From positions 186,001 to 250,000 of the forward strand of contig NZ_JAASQN010000005.1 of NCBI RefSeq assembly GCF_011762125.1: a stretch of 64,000 nucleotides of DNA, in the 5' to 3' direction. Under the pieces are notes generated by a model, which saw only the letters and a list, made by a program, of their open reading frames with translations, was not told where the DNA came from and searched no databases. A program made the translations under genes and the position numbers. Positions 54,095-63,165 of the stretch are shown here, one piece after another (within the stretch, counting starts at the first letter, position 1; the number at the start of each line of letters is the position of its first letter). Source of the DNA: Sphingopyxis panaciterrae (GTDB taxonomy: Bacteria; Pseudomonadota; Alphaproteobacteria; Sphingomonadales; Sphingomonadaceae).

Positions 54095-56242
54095 TTACGC
54101 CAGATCGCGGACTTTGGGCTCGCGCGCCCAATGGCGTCGCGTACCGGTCCCGGTGAACTGGTCGAGCGGCACCACACCATCGTCGGGTTCGATATTCGCC
54201 TTGCCCAGAAGCAGCTTGGTGGCCTCGTCGTGCGCGATGGTCTTGCAATGACCGAAGGCATCCATGAACCACTGCACCGCGGCGCCGTCGCTCGCGAGTT
54301 TGGCGGCCTGTTCGTCCGTCAGTACCGAAGCGACCGCATCGAACAGCACCGAGGGCGAGCCCGCGAGCTGGCCATCGGCCTTGAGTGTGCCACCCTTGAC
54401 CTTGATACCGCCAACCTTTGGCGCCACGAGGAAGGCGGTGCCGCCGGCGCCTTCGATGTCGCCTTTCAGCTTGTCGATCGCCGCCTTGTCCGACCCCTCG
54501 GCAAAGAGGATCGCCACCTTGCGGCCCTCCATCATGTCGTCGGCGTTCTTCTGGATCGACAGCGCGTCGGAGGGGCTGAGATCGACCGGCGCGCGCGCGG
54601 CCTTTTCCTTGGCGGGCAGCTCGATCGCGAGACCTTCGGCGACGCGCTTCGCGAGGTCTTCGTCGATATTACGCAACTGTCCGACAACGCGGGCGCGGAC
54701 ATGGTCAAGCCCCACCTTCGACAGCTCGAACACCAGCGCCGAGGCGATATGCGCCTGCTCATTCTCGGTCTGCGACCGATAGAACATTCGCGCCTGACTG
54801 AAATGATCGGCGAACAGCTCGGCGCGGATGCGCAGCTTCTGGCCGGGGTCGTTGCGCTCGTCGTTGGCGGTGAAGGTCGCGAATCCCGTCGCGACGCTCG
54901 CGCGCGGACCGCCATTCTCGCCCGCCTCGGCAAGGCTGTTGGGCTCATAGTTCGCGCGTCCTGTCGGAACCAGCGTCTGCATCATCCCGTCGCGCTGGAA
55001 ATTATGGAACGGGCATTTCGGCGCGTTGATCGGAATCTGGTGGAAGTTGGTCGTCCCCAGCCGCGACTTCTGCGTGTCGAGATAGGAAAAGAGCCGACCC
55101 TGCAGCAGCGGATCGTTGGTGAAATCGATACCGGGGATGATGTTGGTCGGCAGGAAAGCGGCTTGCTCGGTCTCGGCAAAGAAATTGTCGACGTTGCGGT
55201 TGAGCGTCATGCGCCCGATGATCTCGACCGGAATATCCTCCTCGGGGATCAGCTTGGTCGCATCGAGCACGTCATAGGGCTGCTCCGCCGCGAATGCTTC
55301 GTCGAACAGCTGCACGCCGAGGTCCCACGCCGGGAAATCGCCCGCGTCGATCGCCTCGAACAGGTCACGGCGGAGGAAGTCGGGGTCCGCGCCGGCGATC
55401 TTGACCGCCTCGTCCCATGTCGTCGACTGGATGCCCAATACCGGCTTCCAGTGGAATTTGACGAATTTGCCGTCGCCCTTTTCGTTGACGAAGCGGAAGG
55501 TGTGGACGCCAAAGCCCTCGATCATCCGGAAGCTGCGCGGGATCGCGCGGTCGGACATCGCCCACATGATCATGTGCATGGACTCGGGCATCAGGCCGAT
55601 GAAGTCCCAGAAGGTGTCGTGCGCGCTCGCCGCCTGTGGATAGCCCCGATCGGCCTCCATCTTGACGCTGTGGACGAGGTCAGGGAATTTCATCCCGTCC
55701 TGGATGAAAAAGACCGGGATATTGTTGCCGACGAGGTCCCAGTTGCCGCTGTCGGTATATAGCTTGACCGCAAAACCGCGCACATCGCGCGGGGTGTCGA
55801 CCGACCCCGCGCCACCGGCGACGGTCGAAAAGCGAACGAACACAGGGCAGCTCGCGCCTTCCTTCTGGAAGATCGACGCCTTGGTAAGGCCGGGGATCGC
55901 CTTGGTACATTCGAACACGCCATGTGCGCCCGATCCGCGCGCGTGGACGATGCGCTCGGGAATACGCTCATGGTCGAAATGGAAGATTTTCTCGCGAAGG
56001 ACGAAGTCCTCGATCAAGGTCGGACCACGATGGCCAGCGCGGAGCGAATTCTGATTATCCGAGATGCGATGGCCGAAATTGTCGGTCAAATGGGCACCGT
56101 CGCCGGCCGCACCCTTCGCGACATTCTGATGAAGCTCACCACCGTTACCACTTGAGTTCTCGATGTCGGGCGCACCGATACCTGGCGGATGATCCTGAAG
56201 GGAATTTTCGGCAGCGGGGGACGATGTTGACACTTTGGTCAT
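54095..56242 (-). CDS. katE: Large-subunit catalase (HPII type)
   Basis: A 715-residue clade II catalase. The heme-site His is in [12 protein letters not shown] (about residue 100), Asn in [12 protein letters not shown], and the proximal Tyr in [13 protein letters not shown]. The C-terminal 150 residues form the flavodoxin-like domain of large catalases ([20 protein letters not shown]). An unusually long acidic/Asn-rich N-terminus precedes the catalytic core. It decomposes hydrogen peroxide. The hemerythrin gene follows. Confidence 0.95.
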   Translation of the reverse strand: MTKVSTSSPAAENSLQDHPPGIGAPDIENSSGNGGELHQNVAKGAAGDGAHLTDNFGHRISDNQNSLRAGHRGPTLIEDFVLREKIFHFDHERIPERIVHARGSGAHGVFECTKAIPGLTKASIFQKEGASCPVFVRFSTVAGGAGSVDTPRDVRGFAVKLYTDSGNWDLVGNNIPVFFIQDGMKFPDLVHSVKMEADRGYPQAASAHDTFWDFIGLMPESMHMIMWAMSDRAIPRSFRMIEGFGVHTFRFVNEKGDGKFVKFHWKPVLGIQSTTWDEAVKIAGADPDFLRRDLFEAIDAGDFPAWDLGVQLFDEAFAAEQPYDVLDATKLIPEEDIPVEIIGRMTLNRNVDNFFAETEQAAFLPTNIIPGIDFTNDPLLQGRLFSYLDTQKSRLGTTNFHQIPINAPKCPFHNFQRDGMMQTLVPTGRANYEPNSLAEAGENGGPRASVATGFATFTANDERNDPGQKLRIRAELFADHFSQARMFYRSQTENEQAHIASALVFELSKVGLDHVRARVVGQLRNIDEDLAKRVAEGLAIELPAKEKAARAPVDLSPSDALSIQKNADDMMEGRKVAILFAEGSDKAAIDKLKGDIEGAGGTAFLVAPKVGGIKVKGGTLKADGQLAGSPSVLFDAVASVLTDEQAAKLASDGAAVQWFMDAFGHCKTIAHDEATKLLLGKANIEPDDGVVPLDQFTGTGTRRHWAREPKVRDLA

Positions 56243-56353
56243 GAGCCTCTCCTTTCGCGAAACGCGACAATTCTACAATCCCTAGCTCGACATACGGTTG
56301 CCTCGGGCAGCGGCGGTCGGCACGGTCTTGGCCTGCCTGCACCGCCGCCATCA

Positions 56354-56524
56354 TCAACGAACCGAGTTTCTCCGGACCAGGTTGACGATCGCCAGCAGGA
56401 TCAGCGCGCCGACGATGCCGACGATGATGTTCAGGACGATGCCCTGTTGCCCGTCGGTCCGCATGACGATGCTGGCAAGCCAGCCGATGATGCCACCGAC
56501 GACGAGAAGAATGACGATGCCCAT
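56354..56524 (-). CDS. Short GlsB/YeaQ/YmgE-like membrane protein
   Basis: A 56-residue protein missed by length filters. GGIIGWLASIVMRTDGQQG is the family signature, and NIIVGIVGALILLAIVNLVRR forms the second helix. YeaQ-type proteins usually have about 82 residues with a Gly-rich middle helix. Here that part seems missing: the VGIVGA segment passes directly into LILLAIVNL. The gene is intact as an open frame but probably carries an internal in-frame deletion. Function of the family is unclear; some are stress-induced. Confidence 0.78.
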   Translation of the reverse strand: MGIVILLVVGGIIGWLASIVMRTDGQQGIVLNIIVGIVGALILLAIVNLVRRNSVR

Positions 56525-56547
56525 GATATTATCCTTTGCTGACAGGA

Positions 56548-56881
56548 TCAGAAGTGGACGATGACGCCGGCCATCGGACGGAGGCTGTCGAAGTCATAGG
56601 TGTTCATCTGGAGCCGGAGACGGACGCCGCTGTTGCTGGTGACACCGCCAAGGCCGATATCCTTGGGACCGACCTCGACGCCCAGCCCGTAGATCCAGTC
56701 CTTCTGGTCGCCGAACCCGCGTTTGCCGTTGACCCATTGATAGCCCGCCGAGGCGGCCCTTGACGCCATATTCCCAGTCGATGTCGCCGAACCCCTTGGT
56801 GGCATTACCCTCGCCCCCCACGAAGGCGGCCCCGAGCGGGATGTTGATCCCGGCAACGCCGCTGATCAGCGCGCCGTTCAT
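56548..56881 (-). pseudogene. Fragment of an outer-membrane barrel protein, frameshifted
   Basis: Reading frames on the minus strand give MNGALISGVAGINIPLGAAF and GDIDWEYGVKG, then after a frameshift near 56755 ASAGYQWVNGKRGFG and GLGVEVGPKDIGLGG. It ends in alternating hydrophobic strands and terminal F (MAGVIVHF). That is the C-terminal half of a small OMP-like beta barrel. No signal peptide precedes it. It sits between the YeaQ-like gene and remnant sequences, in a decayed region next to tRNA-Arg. Confidence 0.72.
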
Positions 56882-56887
56882 CTTGCC

Positions 56888-57320
56888 GTGTATCGGCGAC
56901 GCTCCAAATTCGCTGTCGCGATCGAACGAATGATGGCCGCCAGTGAGCTTATCGCAATCCAGTGGGGCGAGCGCTCCTTTTATATTAACACCGACTTACG
57001 GCGAGCACTGAACCGCGCCATCGGCCGAGCACATACAGAAGGAGCTGATAGCCCGCCGCTCGTCACGGCAGTCGACCTTCTTGCAGCCTTGTTTCTCGAC
57101 CCAAGTCGCAAGGATGGGCCGGGGGTCGGGCAAATCGACGCTGCTCGCCGCCCTTCGCCGAGAAATCACAGAGCAGACGCGCGAAGAGCAGGATCTTATC
57201 CGGGCGGGCCGAAATGACGACGATCCTGAAACGCGCCGCGTCGCCGGCGTGCTCCAGGTCGAGCTCAATGCTTGGAGTTTTGCCGATAGCGAAAATCTCT
57301 GGGCGTCGCTGACCTCAGAC
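56888..57320 (+). pseudogene. Remnant of a P-loop (KAP-type) NTPase gene
   Basis: One frame encodes IQWGERSFYINTDLRRALNR and a helical continuation to DLLAALFLDPSRKDG. A second frame (from about 57120) carries a Walker A GRGSGKSTLLAALRREI and VELNAWSFADSENLWASLTS. Together they look like the start of a P-loop NTPase fold protein of the KAP type, broken by frameshift and deletion. KAP-like NTPases are found in phage-defence and mobile regions. The rest of the gene is absent. Confidence 0.6.
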
Positions 57321-57360
57321 ATCTTCGAGCAGATCGCTGCGGGCGGGTGTCAGCGCAGGC

Positions 57361-57528
57361 ACGAACCGCCTTCCGTTCTTCAGCCTTGTGATCTTCCGGC
57401 AGGCCGCCAACGAACTGAAGGCGCTTGGTTACAAGTGCGCATTCGCATGGATCGCTAAGCCAGCATCGGCAACAACCAAAGCTAAGCGGAAACCCAAAGC
57501 TCAACCCGCGACGGCTGCGGCCGCTTAA
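57361..57528 (+). other. Short open tail of unknown origin
   Basis: A 55-codon frame ends at TAA 57526-57528 and encodes NRLPFFSLVIFRQAANELKA followed by a Lys/Ala-rich tail. No start codon with a ribosome site is visible. It reads like the C-terminus of a lost gene. I do not recognise a family. Confidence 0.35.
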
Positions 57529-57831
57529 CCGACCGACATCGGGCGCAAAGCTGCCATTTCCGAGCATGCGCAGCTCAAGCAATCGGCGAGCATGCTTGGC
57601 AACAGTCGGTGTGTTTGGGAGCATTTTCGAAGAAGGCAGGAGCCGATCCCGAAAGCCTTCAGAAAACTGCTAAGGCATTGAAATTATAGACCAGCGCTTC
57701 GATTCGATCAGCAAAGGGACGAATTCAGCGCTTAGCGGGCTTGCACAACGAACAAGATGCTTACTTGGCAAAATCCGAGCGTTAGCACCCCTATCCGGAG
57801 ACCTATCAAATATTTGAAATATAACGAAAAA

Positions 57832-57908
<77 letters not shown>

Positions 57909-58026
57909 CGGTAGAGCGCGGCCTCTAGCAAGCCAATGGCGCGCCAGCAATGGTCTATCGACCATGGGCCGACGATGTGCGAAGCCGCGCATCGGGATGA
58001 GGTCGAGAGGCAGACCGGGAGCGCGC

Positions 58027-59085
58027 GTGAAGATATCCGACCAAAGCTGGCCGATGGCGGCCGATCTCTATGGCGAGATGCAACTCGAGGCGCATCCGCC
58101 GGCACGCCACCGGTGGCGCGACTATCTGCCCGGCGTGCTCGCCACTGCGATCGCGGCGCTCGCTGCAGCGTGGCTCGCCGACCATTATGCCGCGCCGATC
58201 GTGCTGATGGGACTGCTCATCGGGCTGGCCCTCAGCTTTTTGTCGCAGGATACGCGCACCCACGCCGGGCTCGACCTGATGTCGCAGACCGCGCTGCGCG
58301 TCGGCATCGTCCTCGTCGGCGCGCGGATCACCGCGCAGCAGCTCGCCGAGCTGGGGCCGCTGCCTTTCGTGCTGCTGGTCGGCATCATGCTCGCGGTGAT
58401 TATCGTCACCGTCACGAGTGCGCGGCTGTTTGCGCAGGATCGCCACGCAGCGCTGCTCGCGGGCGGCGCGACCGCGATCTGCGGTGCGTCGGCGGCGCTC
58501 GCGCTTTATTCGCTGATCGGCGACAAGCGCGTCGACCAGGCACGCTTCACGCTGACCCTGGTCGGCATTACGGTGGCGAGCGCGCTGGCGATGACGCTCT
58601 ATCCGGTGCTCGCGGCGCAGTTGGGGCTGACCGATGCGCAGGCGGGTTTCCTGATCGGCGCGTCGATTCATGACGTCGCGCAGGCGATCGGCGGCGGCTT
58701 TTCTTTTTCGGCGCCAGCGGGCGAGGTCGCGACGATCGTCAAGCTGACGCGGGTCGCGCTGCTCGCCCCGATGCTGATGCTGGTCGCGCTGTGGCTCAGC
58801 CGCGGCGGCGAAGCCGGCGCGATGCGCATCCCGCTGCGCCTGCCCTGGTTCATTGTCGGCTTCCTGGCCATCGCGGCGGTCAACTCGCTGGTCGCGATTC
58901 CCAAGCCGGTGCAGGGCGCGGCAGCGACCGGGGCGCAGGCGCTGTTGCTGCTGGCGATCGTCGCGACCGCGATGAAAGCGCGGCTCCACCTGCTGCTCGA
59001 TCAGGGATGGCGCAGCTTCGCACCGATCATCGTCGCGACGCTGACCAGCTTCCTGCTATCGCTTGCCGCCGCGCTCAGCCTGTGA
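58027..59085 (+). CDS. YeiH/UPF0324-family membrane protein (putative sulfate exporter)
   Basis: About 352 residues with some nine to ten membrane helices. GLLIGLALSFLSQDTRTHAGL, GVGARIT-type (GIVLVGARITAQQLAEL), GGATAICGASAALALYSLIG and IGASIHDVAQAIGGGF are the YeiH signatures. These proteins are called putative sulfate or sulfonate exporters; transport is not proven here. GTG 58027 is tentatively used; ATG 58054 is an equal alternative because no clear ribosome site decides. The open frame extends to 57964. Confidence 0.85.
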   Translation: MKISDQSWPMAADLYGEMQLEAHPPARHRWRDYLPGVLATAIAALAAAWLADHYAAPIVLMGLLIGLALSFLSQDTRTHAGLDLMSQTALRVGIVLVGARITAQQLAELGPLPFVLLVGIMLAVIIVTVTSARLFAQDRHAALLAGGATAICGASAALALYSLIGDKRVDQARFTLTLVGITVASALAMTLYPVLAAQLGLTDAQAGFLIGASIHDVAQAIGGGFSFSAPAGEVATIVKLTRVALLAPMLMLVALWLSRGGEAGAMRIPLRLPWFIVGFLAIAAVNSLVAIPKPVQGAAATGAQALLLLAIVATAMKARLHLLLDQGWRSFAPIIVATLTSFLLSLAAALSL

Positions 59086-59115
59086 CACCGTGACGTCAGG
59101 CTAACCCCTTGGTTT

Positions 59116-59967
59116 TCAGCCTTTCGGCAGCGCCCAGCTGACCGTCAGCTGCGTCGCACGGCGCGGGATGTCGAGCTTTGCCTCGCTGAAATTGACCTTT
59201 TCATTGGGCGGCAGCATCCGCACGGGCGGCTTGATCGTCCAGCTGTAGACGATCGTTCCCTGCGCATCACGCAGCTCGGCGAGGATCGGCGGGACACGCT
59301 GTTCGCGGTCGGTCGGGTTGATGATCACCCCGGACGCGGCGAAATAGATGGTGCCGTCGGCCAGCTCGCGATGATCCTGGTTCGGCGGCAGTTCGATGAC
59401 GAGATCGGGTTCGTCCGCCATACCCGCGATGCCCAGTCCCTGCGCCCAGCTCGGCAATCCGAACCAGTAGAGCGCACCGGTCGCGGCGACCATCAGCACT
59501 GCGGCGCAAGCGGCGATGAGCGTCCAGCGCTTCGCCGGATTGCGACGCGGACGGCGGAAGGGAAGCGGCGCATCGCTTGCGGCCGCCACCGGGGCCGGCC
59601 GCGGCGCGGGTTCGCGCGCCGCAGCGGCAAAAGCCTCGGGCGGGGGCGAGGGTGACGGCGGCGGTTCGGCGGGGGATGCCGGCGCAACAGGCGAAGGCGC
59701 AGCAGGCGGTACCGCGGCGGCCGGCACGACAGGCGCAGGCACCGCAGGGGCCGGCACAGCAGGGGCAGGTACGCGCGCGGCCTCCGCCACCGGCACGCCG
59801 GACGGCGGCGGGGCGTTCGAAACCGGCGGCGCCACCGTCGCGGCGGCGGCAGGCTCCTGAAACCAGCTGTGACGGCAATTGGCGCAGCGCACGGTGCGGC
59901 CATTGGGTCCGATCGCCGTATCGGGAACGACGTAACGCGTATGGCAGGACGGACAGGCGAGGATCAT
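59116..59967 (-). CDS. Zinc-ribbon (MJ0042-type) membrane protein
   Basis: A 283-residue protein. The first 40 residues hold a zinc ribbon (CPSCHTRY and CANCRHSW) of the MJ0042 type. A long Pro/Ala-rich linker follows, then one membrane helix ([21 protein letters not shown]) and a C-terminal DUF3426-like domain. Sphingomonads and rhizobia often have this protein next to ftsE or ubi genes. The role is unknown. It is divergent from ftsE. Confidence 0.85.
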   Translation of the reverse strand: MILACPSCHTRYVVPDTAIGPNGRTVRCANCRHSWFQEPAAAATVAPPVSNAPPPSGVPVAEAARVPAPAVPAPAVPAPVVPAAAVPPAAPSPVAPASPAEPPPSPSPPPEAFAAAAREPAPRPAPVAAASDAPLPFRRPRRNPAKRWTLIAACAAVLMVAATGALYWFGLPSWAQGLGIAGMADEPDLVIELPPNQDHRELADGTIYFAASGVIINPTDREQRVPPILAELRDAQGTIVYSWTIKPPVRMLPPNEKVNFSEAKLDIPRRATQLTVSWALPKG

Positions 59968-60125
59968 GGGGTTCCTCTAAACACGCTGATTCGCGGCGTT
60001 GCAAGCGCCGCGTCGCGACATCGGCCTCACTCGCCGCTTTACGTCGCCCGGCTGCCGTGTAACAGGCAGCGCATGAGCGCCGCCGCGCCCCCGTCCCGGA
60101 ACCCGATGAGCGCGCGACCGCGCGC

Positions 60126-60869
60126 ATGCGTGACGCCATGACGGATGCGCTGAGCCCACGCCCCGGCGGCGCGATGGTCGAATTCAACGGCGTCGGGCTG
60201 CGCTATGGCCCCGATGCCGAAGTCCTCGCCGACATCAGCTTCAACCTGCAGCCGGGCAGCTTTTATTTCCTGACCGGTCCATCGGGGGCGGGCAAGACGT
60301 CGCTGCTCAAGATGCTCTATCTCGCGCAGCGGCCGAGCCGCGGCATCGTGCGGCTGTTCGGCGAGGATCTGGTGGCGATGCCGCGTCACCGCCTGCCCGG
60401 CTTTCGCCGCCGCATCGGCGTCGTCTTCCAGGATTTCCGCCTGATCTCGCATTTGTCGGCGCGCGACAATATCGCGCTGCCGCTGCGCATCGCGGGGGTG
60501 AGCGAAGAGGATCTGTCGGGACCGGTCGGCGAGATGCTGAGCTGGATCGGGCTTGACGAGCGTGCCGAGGCGCGCCCGGCGACGCTGTCGGGCGGCGAGC
60601 AGCAACGCGTCGCGATCGCGCGCGCGGTGATCGCGCGCCCGCAATTGCTCATCGCCGACGAACCGACGGGTAACGTCGATCCCGAAATGGCGATGCGGCT
60701 GCTGGGGTTGTTCGAGGCGCTGAACCGGCTCGGCACCACGGTCGTCGTCGCGACCCACGACGTCCACCTGATCAGCCGGATCGACAATGCGCAGATGATG
60801 CGGCTCGAAAAGGGGCGGCTCGCCGACCCGACCGGGGCGCTGCGCTATCCCCCGGCGAACCGGATATAG
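60126..60869 (+). CDS. ftsE: Cell-division ATP-binding protein FtsE
   Basis: A 247-residue ABC ATPase. Walker A is GPSGAGKTS at 51-59, the signature LSGGEQQR and Walker B LLIADEPTGNVD are present, and the H loop is ATHD. FtsE works with FtsX at the division septum to control peptidoglycan hydrolases. The N-terminal 16 residues are unusual; the ATG giving MVEFNGVGLRYG (60174) may be the true start. ftsX follows after 14 bases. Confidence 0.94.
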   Translation: MRDAMTDALSPRPGGAMVEFNGVGLRYGPDAEVLADISFNLQPGSFYFLTGPSGAGKTSLLKMLYLAQRPSRGIVRLFGEDLVAMPRHRLPGFRRRIGVVFQDFRLISHLSARDNIALPLRIAGVSEEDLSGPVGEMLSWIGLDERAEARPATLSGGEQQRVAIARAVIARPQLLIADEPTGNVDPEMAMRLLGLFEALNRLGTTVVVATHDVHLISRIDNAQMMRLEKGRLADPTGALRYPPANRI

Positions 60870-60883
60870 AGCGTGATGAGCCG

Positions 60884-61798
60884 ATGATCATTCCGCGCGT
60901 CCCCGTCCAGCATCGCCGCCTGCTTCCCGACCATCGATTGTCGGGGCCAACCCCGTGGGTCATCGCGATCTTGATGATGCTGACCTTGCTCGCCGCAGCG
61001 GCCGGCGTGGGGCTCGCGCGGTCGGCGAACGCCATCGGCGCCGCGATCGCCGGGCGGGTGACGGTGCAGATCGTCACCGCCAACCCGGTCGTCCGCGCCG
61101 AGCAGGCCGCGGCACTGCGCCGCCGCGCCGCCGCCCAGTCGTTCGTCCGCTCGGCGCGCAGCGTCGATCAGCAGGAATTGCGGGCGACGCTCGGCCAATG
61201 GTTCGGCAGCGAAGAGGGCGGCGGGGGCGACGACCCGGTACTCAAATCGCTTCCCCTGCCCGCGCTCGTCGATATCGATTTCGTCGGCGAGGACCGCGCC
61301 GGGCACATGCAGGCGCTGCGGACGCTGGTCGCCGAAGAAGCGCCCGGTGCGCGCATCATTCCGCACGCCGAATGGCTGGGGCCCGTTGCGCAGCTCATCC
61401 GCTCGCTCGCGTGGGTCGCGGGCGCGCTGGTGGTGCTGATGACGCTGGCAAGCGCCGCTGTGGTGATCATGACCGCACGCGCCGCGCTCGGCACCCATTA
61501 TGCGACGATCGAGATGCTGCACCTGATCGGCGCCACCGACCGCCAGATCACCCGGCTGTTCCAGCGCCGCATCGCGATCGACACCGCTTACGGCATCGCG
61601 CTCGGCAGCGTTGTCGCGGCGGCGATCCTGCTGCTGATCGGCTGGCAATGGTCGGGTGTGACATCGGGGCTCGCCGCGACCGCTTCGCTCGGCCCGACAG
61701 GCTGGGCGCTCTTGCTGGCCCTGCCGCTATTGGCTATCGCGCTTGCAGCCCTGACGGCGCGCCAGACGCTGCTCGCCGCGCTCAAGAAGATTTTATGA
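60884..61798 (+). CDS. ftsX: Cell-division protein FtsX
   Basis: A 304-residue inner-membrane protein with the FtsX layout: one helix near residue 25-45, a large periplasmic loop, and three more helices from about residue 170 (VAGALVVLMTLASAAVVIM; a middle helix after ITRLFQRRIAIDTAYG; and a final helix). MLHLIGATDRQI is the conserved cytoplasmic segment. It pairs with FtsE. The stop overlaps the ydcF-like gene start. Confidence 0.92.
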   Translation: MIIPRVPVQHRRLLPDHRLSGPTPWVIAILMMLTLLAAAAGVGLARSANAIGAAIAGRVTVQIVTANPVVRAEQAAALRRRAAAQSFVRSARSVDQQELRATLGQWFGSEEGGGGDDPVLKSLPLPALVDIDFVGEDRAGHMQALRTLVAEEAPGARIIPHAEWLGPVAQLIRSLAWVAGALVVLMTLASAAVVIMTARAALGTHYATIEMLHLIGATDRQITRLFQRRIAIDTAYGIALGSVVAAAILLLIGWQWSGVTSGLAATASLGPTGWALLLALPLLAIALAALTARQTLLAALKKIL

Positions 61799-62325
61799 TC
61801 AAGCGCCTGATTTCCGTTATTTTCCTTGTCTGGGTGCTCGGCTTTGCATGGTTTGCGCTGCTGCTGCCGCTGCCCGCGGGATCGCAAAAGACCGACGCGA
61901 TCGTCGTGCTGACCGGCGGCCCCGGGCGCATCGACCGCGCGCTTGAGCGGCTCGAGGCGGGCGATGCCAAGCGCTTGCTGATCAGCGGCGTCGCGCGCGA
62001 GGTGAAACCGAAGGAACTCGCCGCCGAATATAAACGGCCACAGACGCTGTTCGACTGTTGCATCGCGCTGGGGTTCGAGGCGGAGGATACGCGGTCGAAC
62101 GCGACCGAGGTGGCGACCTGGGCCCAACGCCGCAAATATAAGAGCATCCGGCTGATCACCACCGACTGGCACATGCGCCGCGCCGAATATGAAATCGGCC
62201 GCGCGGTCGGCGACAAGGTCGCGATCCTGCCCGACGCGGTGCGCAGCCAGCCCAATTTCGCCACCCTGTTTCGCGAATATCATAAATATCTCGCGGGACT
62301 GGCGGGCGGGCTTCTGGGACTGTAA
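61795..62325 (+). CDS. YdcF-family (DUF218) membrane protein
   Basis: A 176-residue protein with an N-terminal membrane helix (LISVIFLVWVLGFAWFALLL) and a DUF218 domain. The signatures are DAIVVLTGGPGRIDRALE, KRLLISGV, and LITTDWHMRRAEYE. Members bind nucleotide-like ligands; some work in cell-envelope synthesis. ATG 61795 overlaps the ftsX stop, and plsC follows after ten bases, so it belongs to the ftsEX-plsC transcript. Confidence 0.88.
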   Translation: MIKRLISVIFLVWVLGFAWFALLLPLPAGSQKTDAIVVLTGGPGRIDRALERLEAGDAKRLLISGVAREVKPKELAAEYKRPQTLFDCCIALGFEAEDTRSNATEVATWAQRRKYKSIRLITTDWHMRRAEYEIGRAVGDKVAILPDAVRSQPNFATLFREYHKYLAGLAGGLLGL

Positions 62326-62335
62326 ACGCGCGCCG

Positions 62336-63064
62336 ATGCGTTACACCATCGCCCTTTTCCGCTCGATCCTGTTCTGGCTGCTGTTCGTGCTGATAAGCAG
62401 CTTCAGTTCCATCGGCGCGGTGATATCGCTGCCGGTCTCGCACAAGGCGACGATCTGGTTCGTGCGTATCTGGGCGCAGTTCCACCGGCTGATCTGCCGC
62501 TTCGTGCTCGGCCACAAGATCGTCGTCGAGGGCGAGATGCCCGACATTCCCGTCCTCTATGTCTTCAAGCATGAAGGCGCGTTCGAGACGATCGAACAGC
62601 CGGGGCTGTTCAGGCATCCTGCGGTGTTCGCGAAAGAACAGCTGTTCAACATCCCCGTCTGGGGCCAGGCCGCGCGCTTCTATGGCCTGATCCCCGTCGA
62701 CCGCGACGGCGGCGGCAAGGCGATGCGCGCGATGCTCGGCGCCGCCAAGGCCGCGCTTGCAAAAGACCGGCCGCTGGTGCTGTTCGCCGAAGGCACGCGC
62801 ATTCCGCACGGGATGGCACCGCCGCTGCGTTCGGGCTTTGCCGGCATCTACCGCCTGCTCGGCGTGCCGGTGATCCCGGTCGCGGTGAACAGCGGCATCG
62901 CCTATCCGCCGCGGCGCTGGGTCAAATGGTCAGGTACGATCACCTACAAGGTTGGCGAAACGATCCCCGCCGGACTGCCGCGCGAGGAAGCCGAAGAGCG
63001 CGTCTGGCGCGCGATCAATGCACTGAACCCGCCCGAAGCGCTGCTGAGAGATCACGTGGAATAA
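62336..63064 (+). CDS. plsC: 1-acyl-sn-glycerol-3-phosphate acyltransferase
   Basis: A 242-residue PlsC-type enzyme of phospholipid synthesis. It has an N-terminal membrane helix, then the acceptor motif KHEGAFE in place of NHxSxxD (H(X)4E), GLIPVDRDGG, and the phosphate-binding motif FAEGTR. Glu at the last position of motif I is seen in other alphaproteobacterial enzymes. ATG 62336 is chosen because the open frame upstream is shadow sequence of the ydcF-like gene. Confidence 0.9.
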   Translation: MRYTIALFRSILFWLLFVLISSFSSIGAVISLPVSHKATIWFVRIWAQFHRLICRFVLGHKIVVEGEMPDIPVLYVFKHEGAFETIEQPGLFRHPAVFAKEQLFNIPVWGQAARFYGLIPVDRDGGGKAMRAMLGAAKAALAKDRPLVLFAEGTRIPHGMAPPLRSGFAGIYRLLGVPVIPVAVNSGIAYPPRRWVKWSGTITYKVGETIPAGLPREEAEERVWRAINALNPPEALLRDHVE

Positions 63065-63067
63065 AAG

Positions 63068-63159
63068 CCGTCGCCCCCGCGCAGGCGGGGGCCGTTATCG
63101 GTTTACGCGGCATCGCTGAGCAAGTCTGCCAGCGGCTCCCGCCTGCGCGGGGGCGACGG
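63068..63159. repeat. Palindromic repeat with CCCGCGCAGGCGGGGG arms
   Basis: CCGTCGCCCCCGCGCAGGCG begins at 63068, and its near inverse, ending TGCGCGGGGGCGACGG, lies at about 63136-63159. They flank about 40 bases. It fills the gap between plsC and tyrA and may serve as a bidirectional transcript end. Confidence 0.7.
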
Positions 63160-63165
63160 TCGTTT

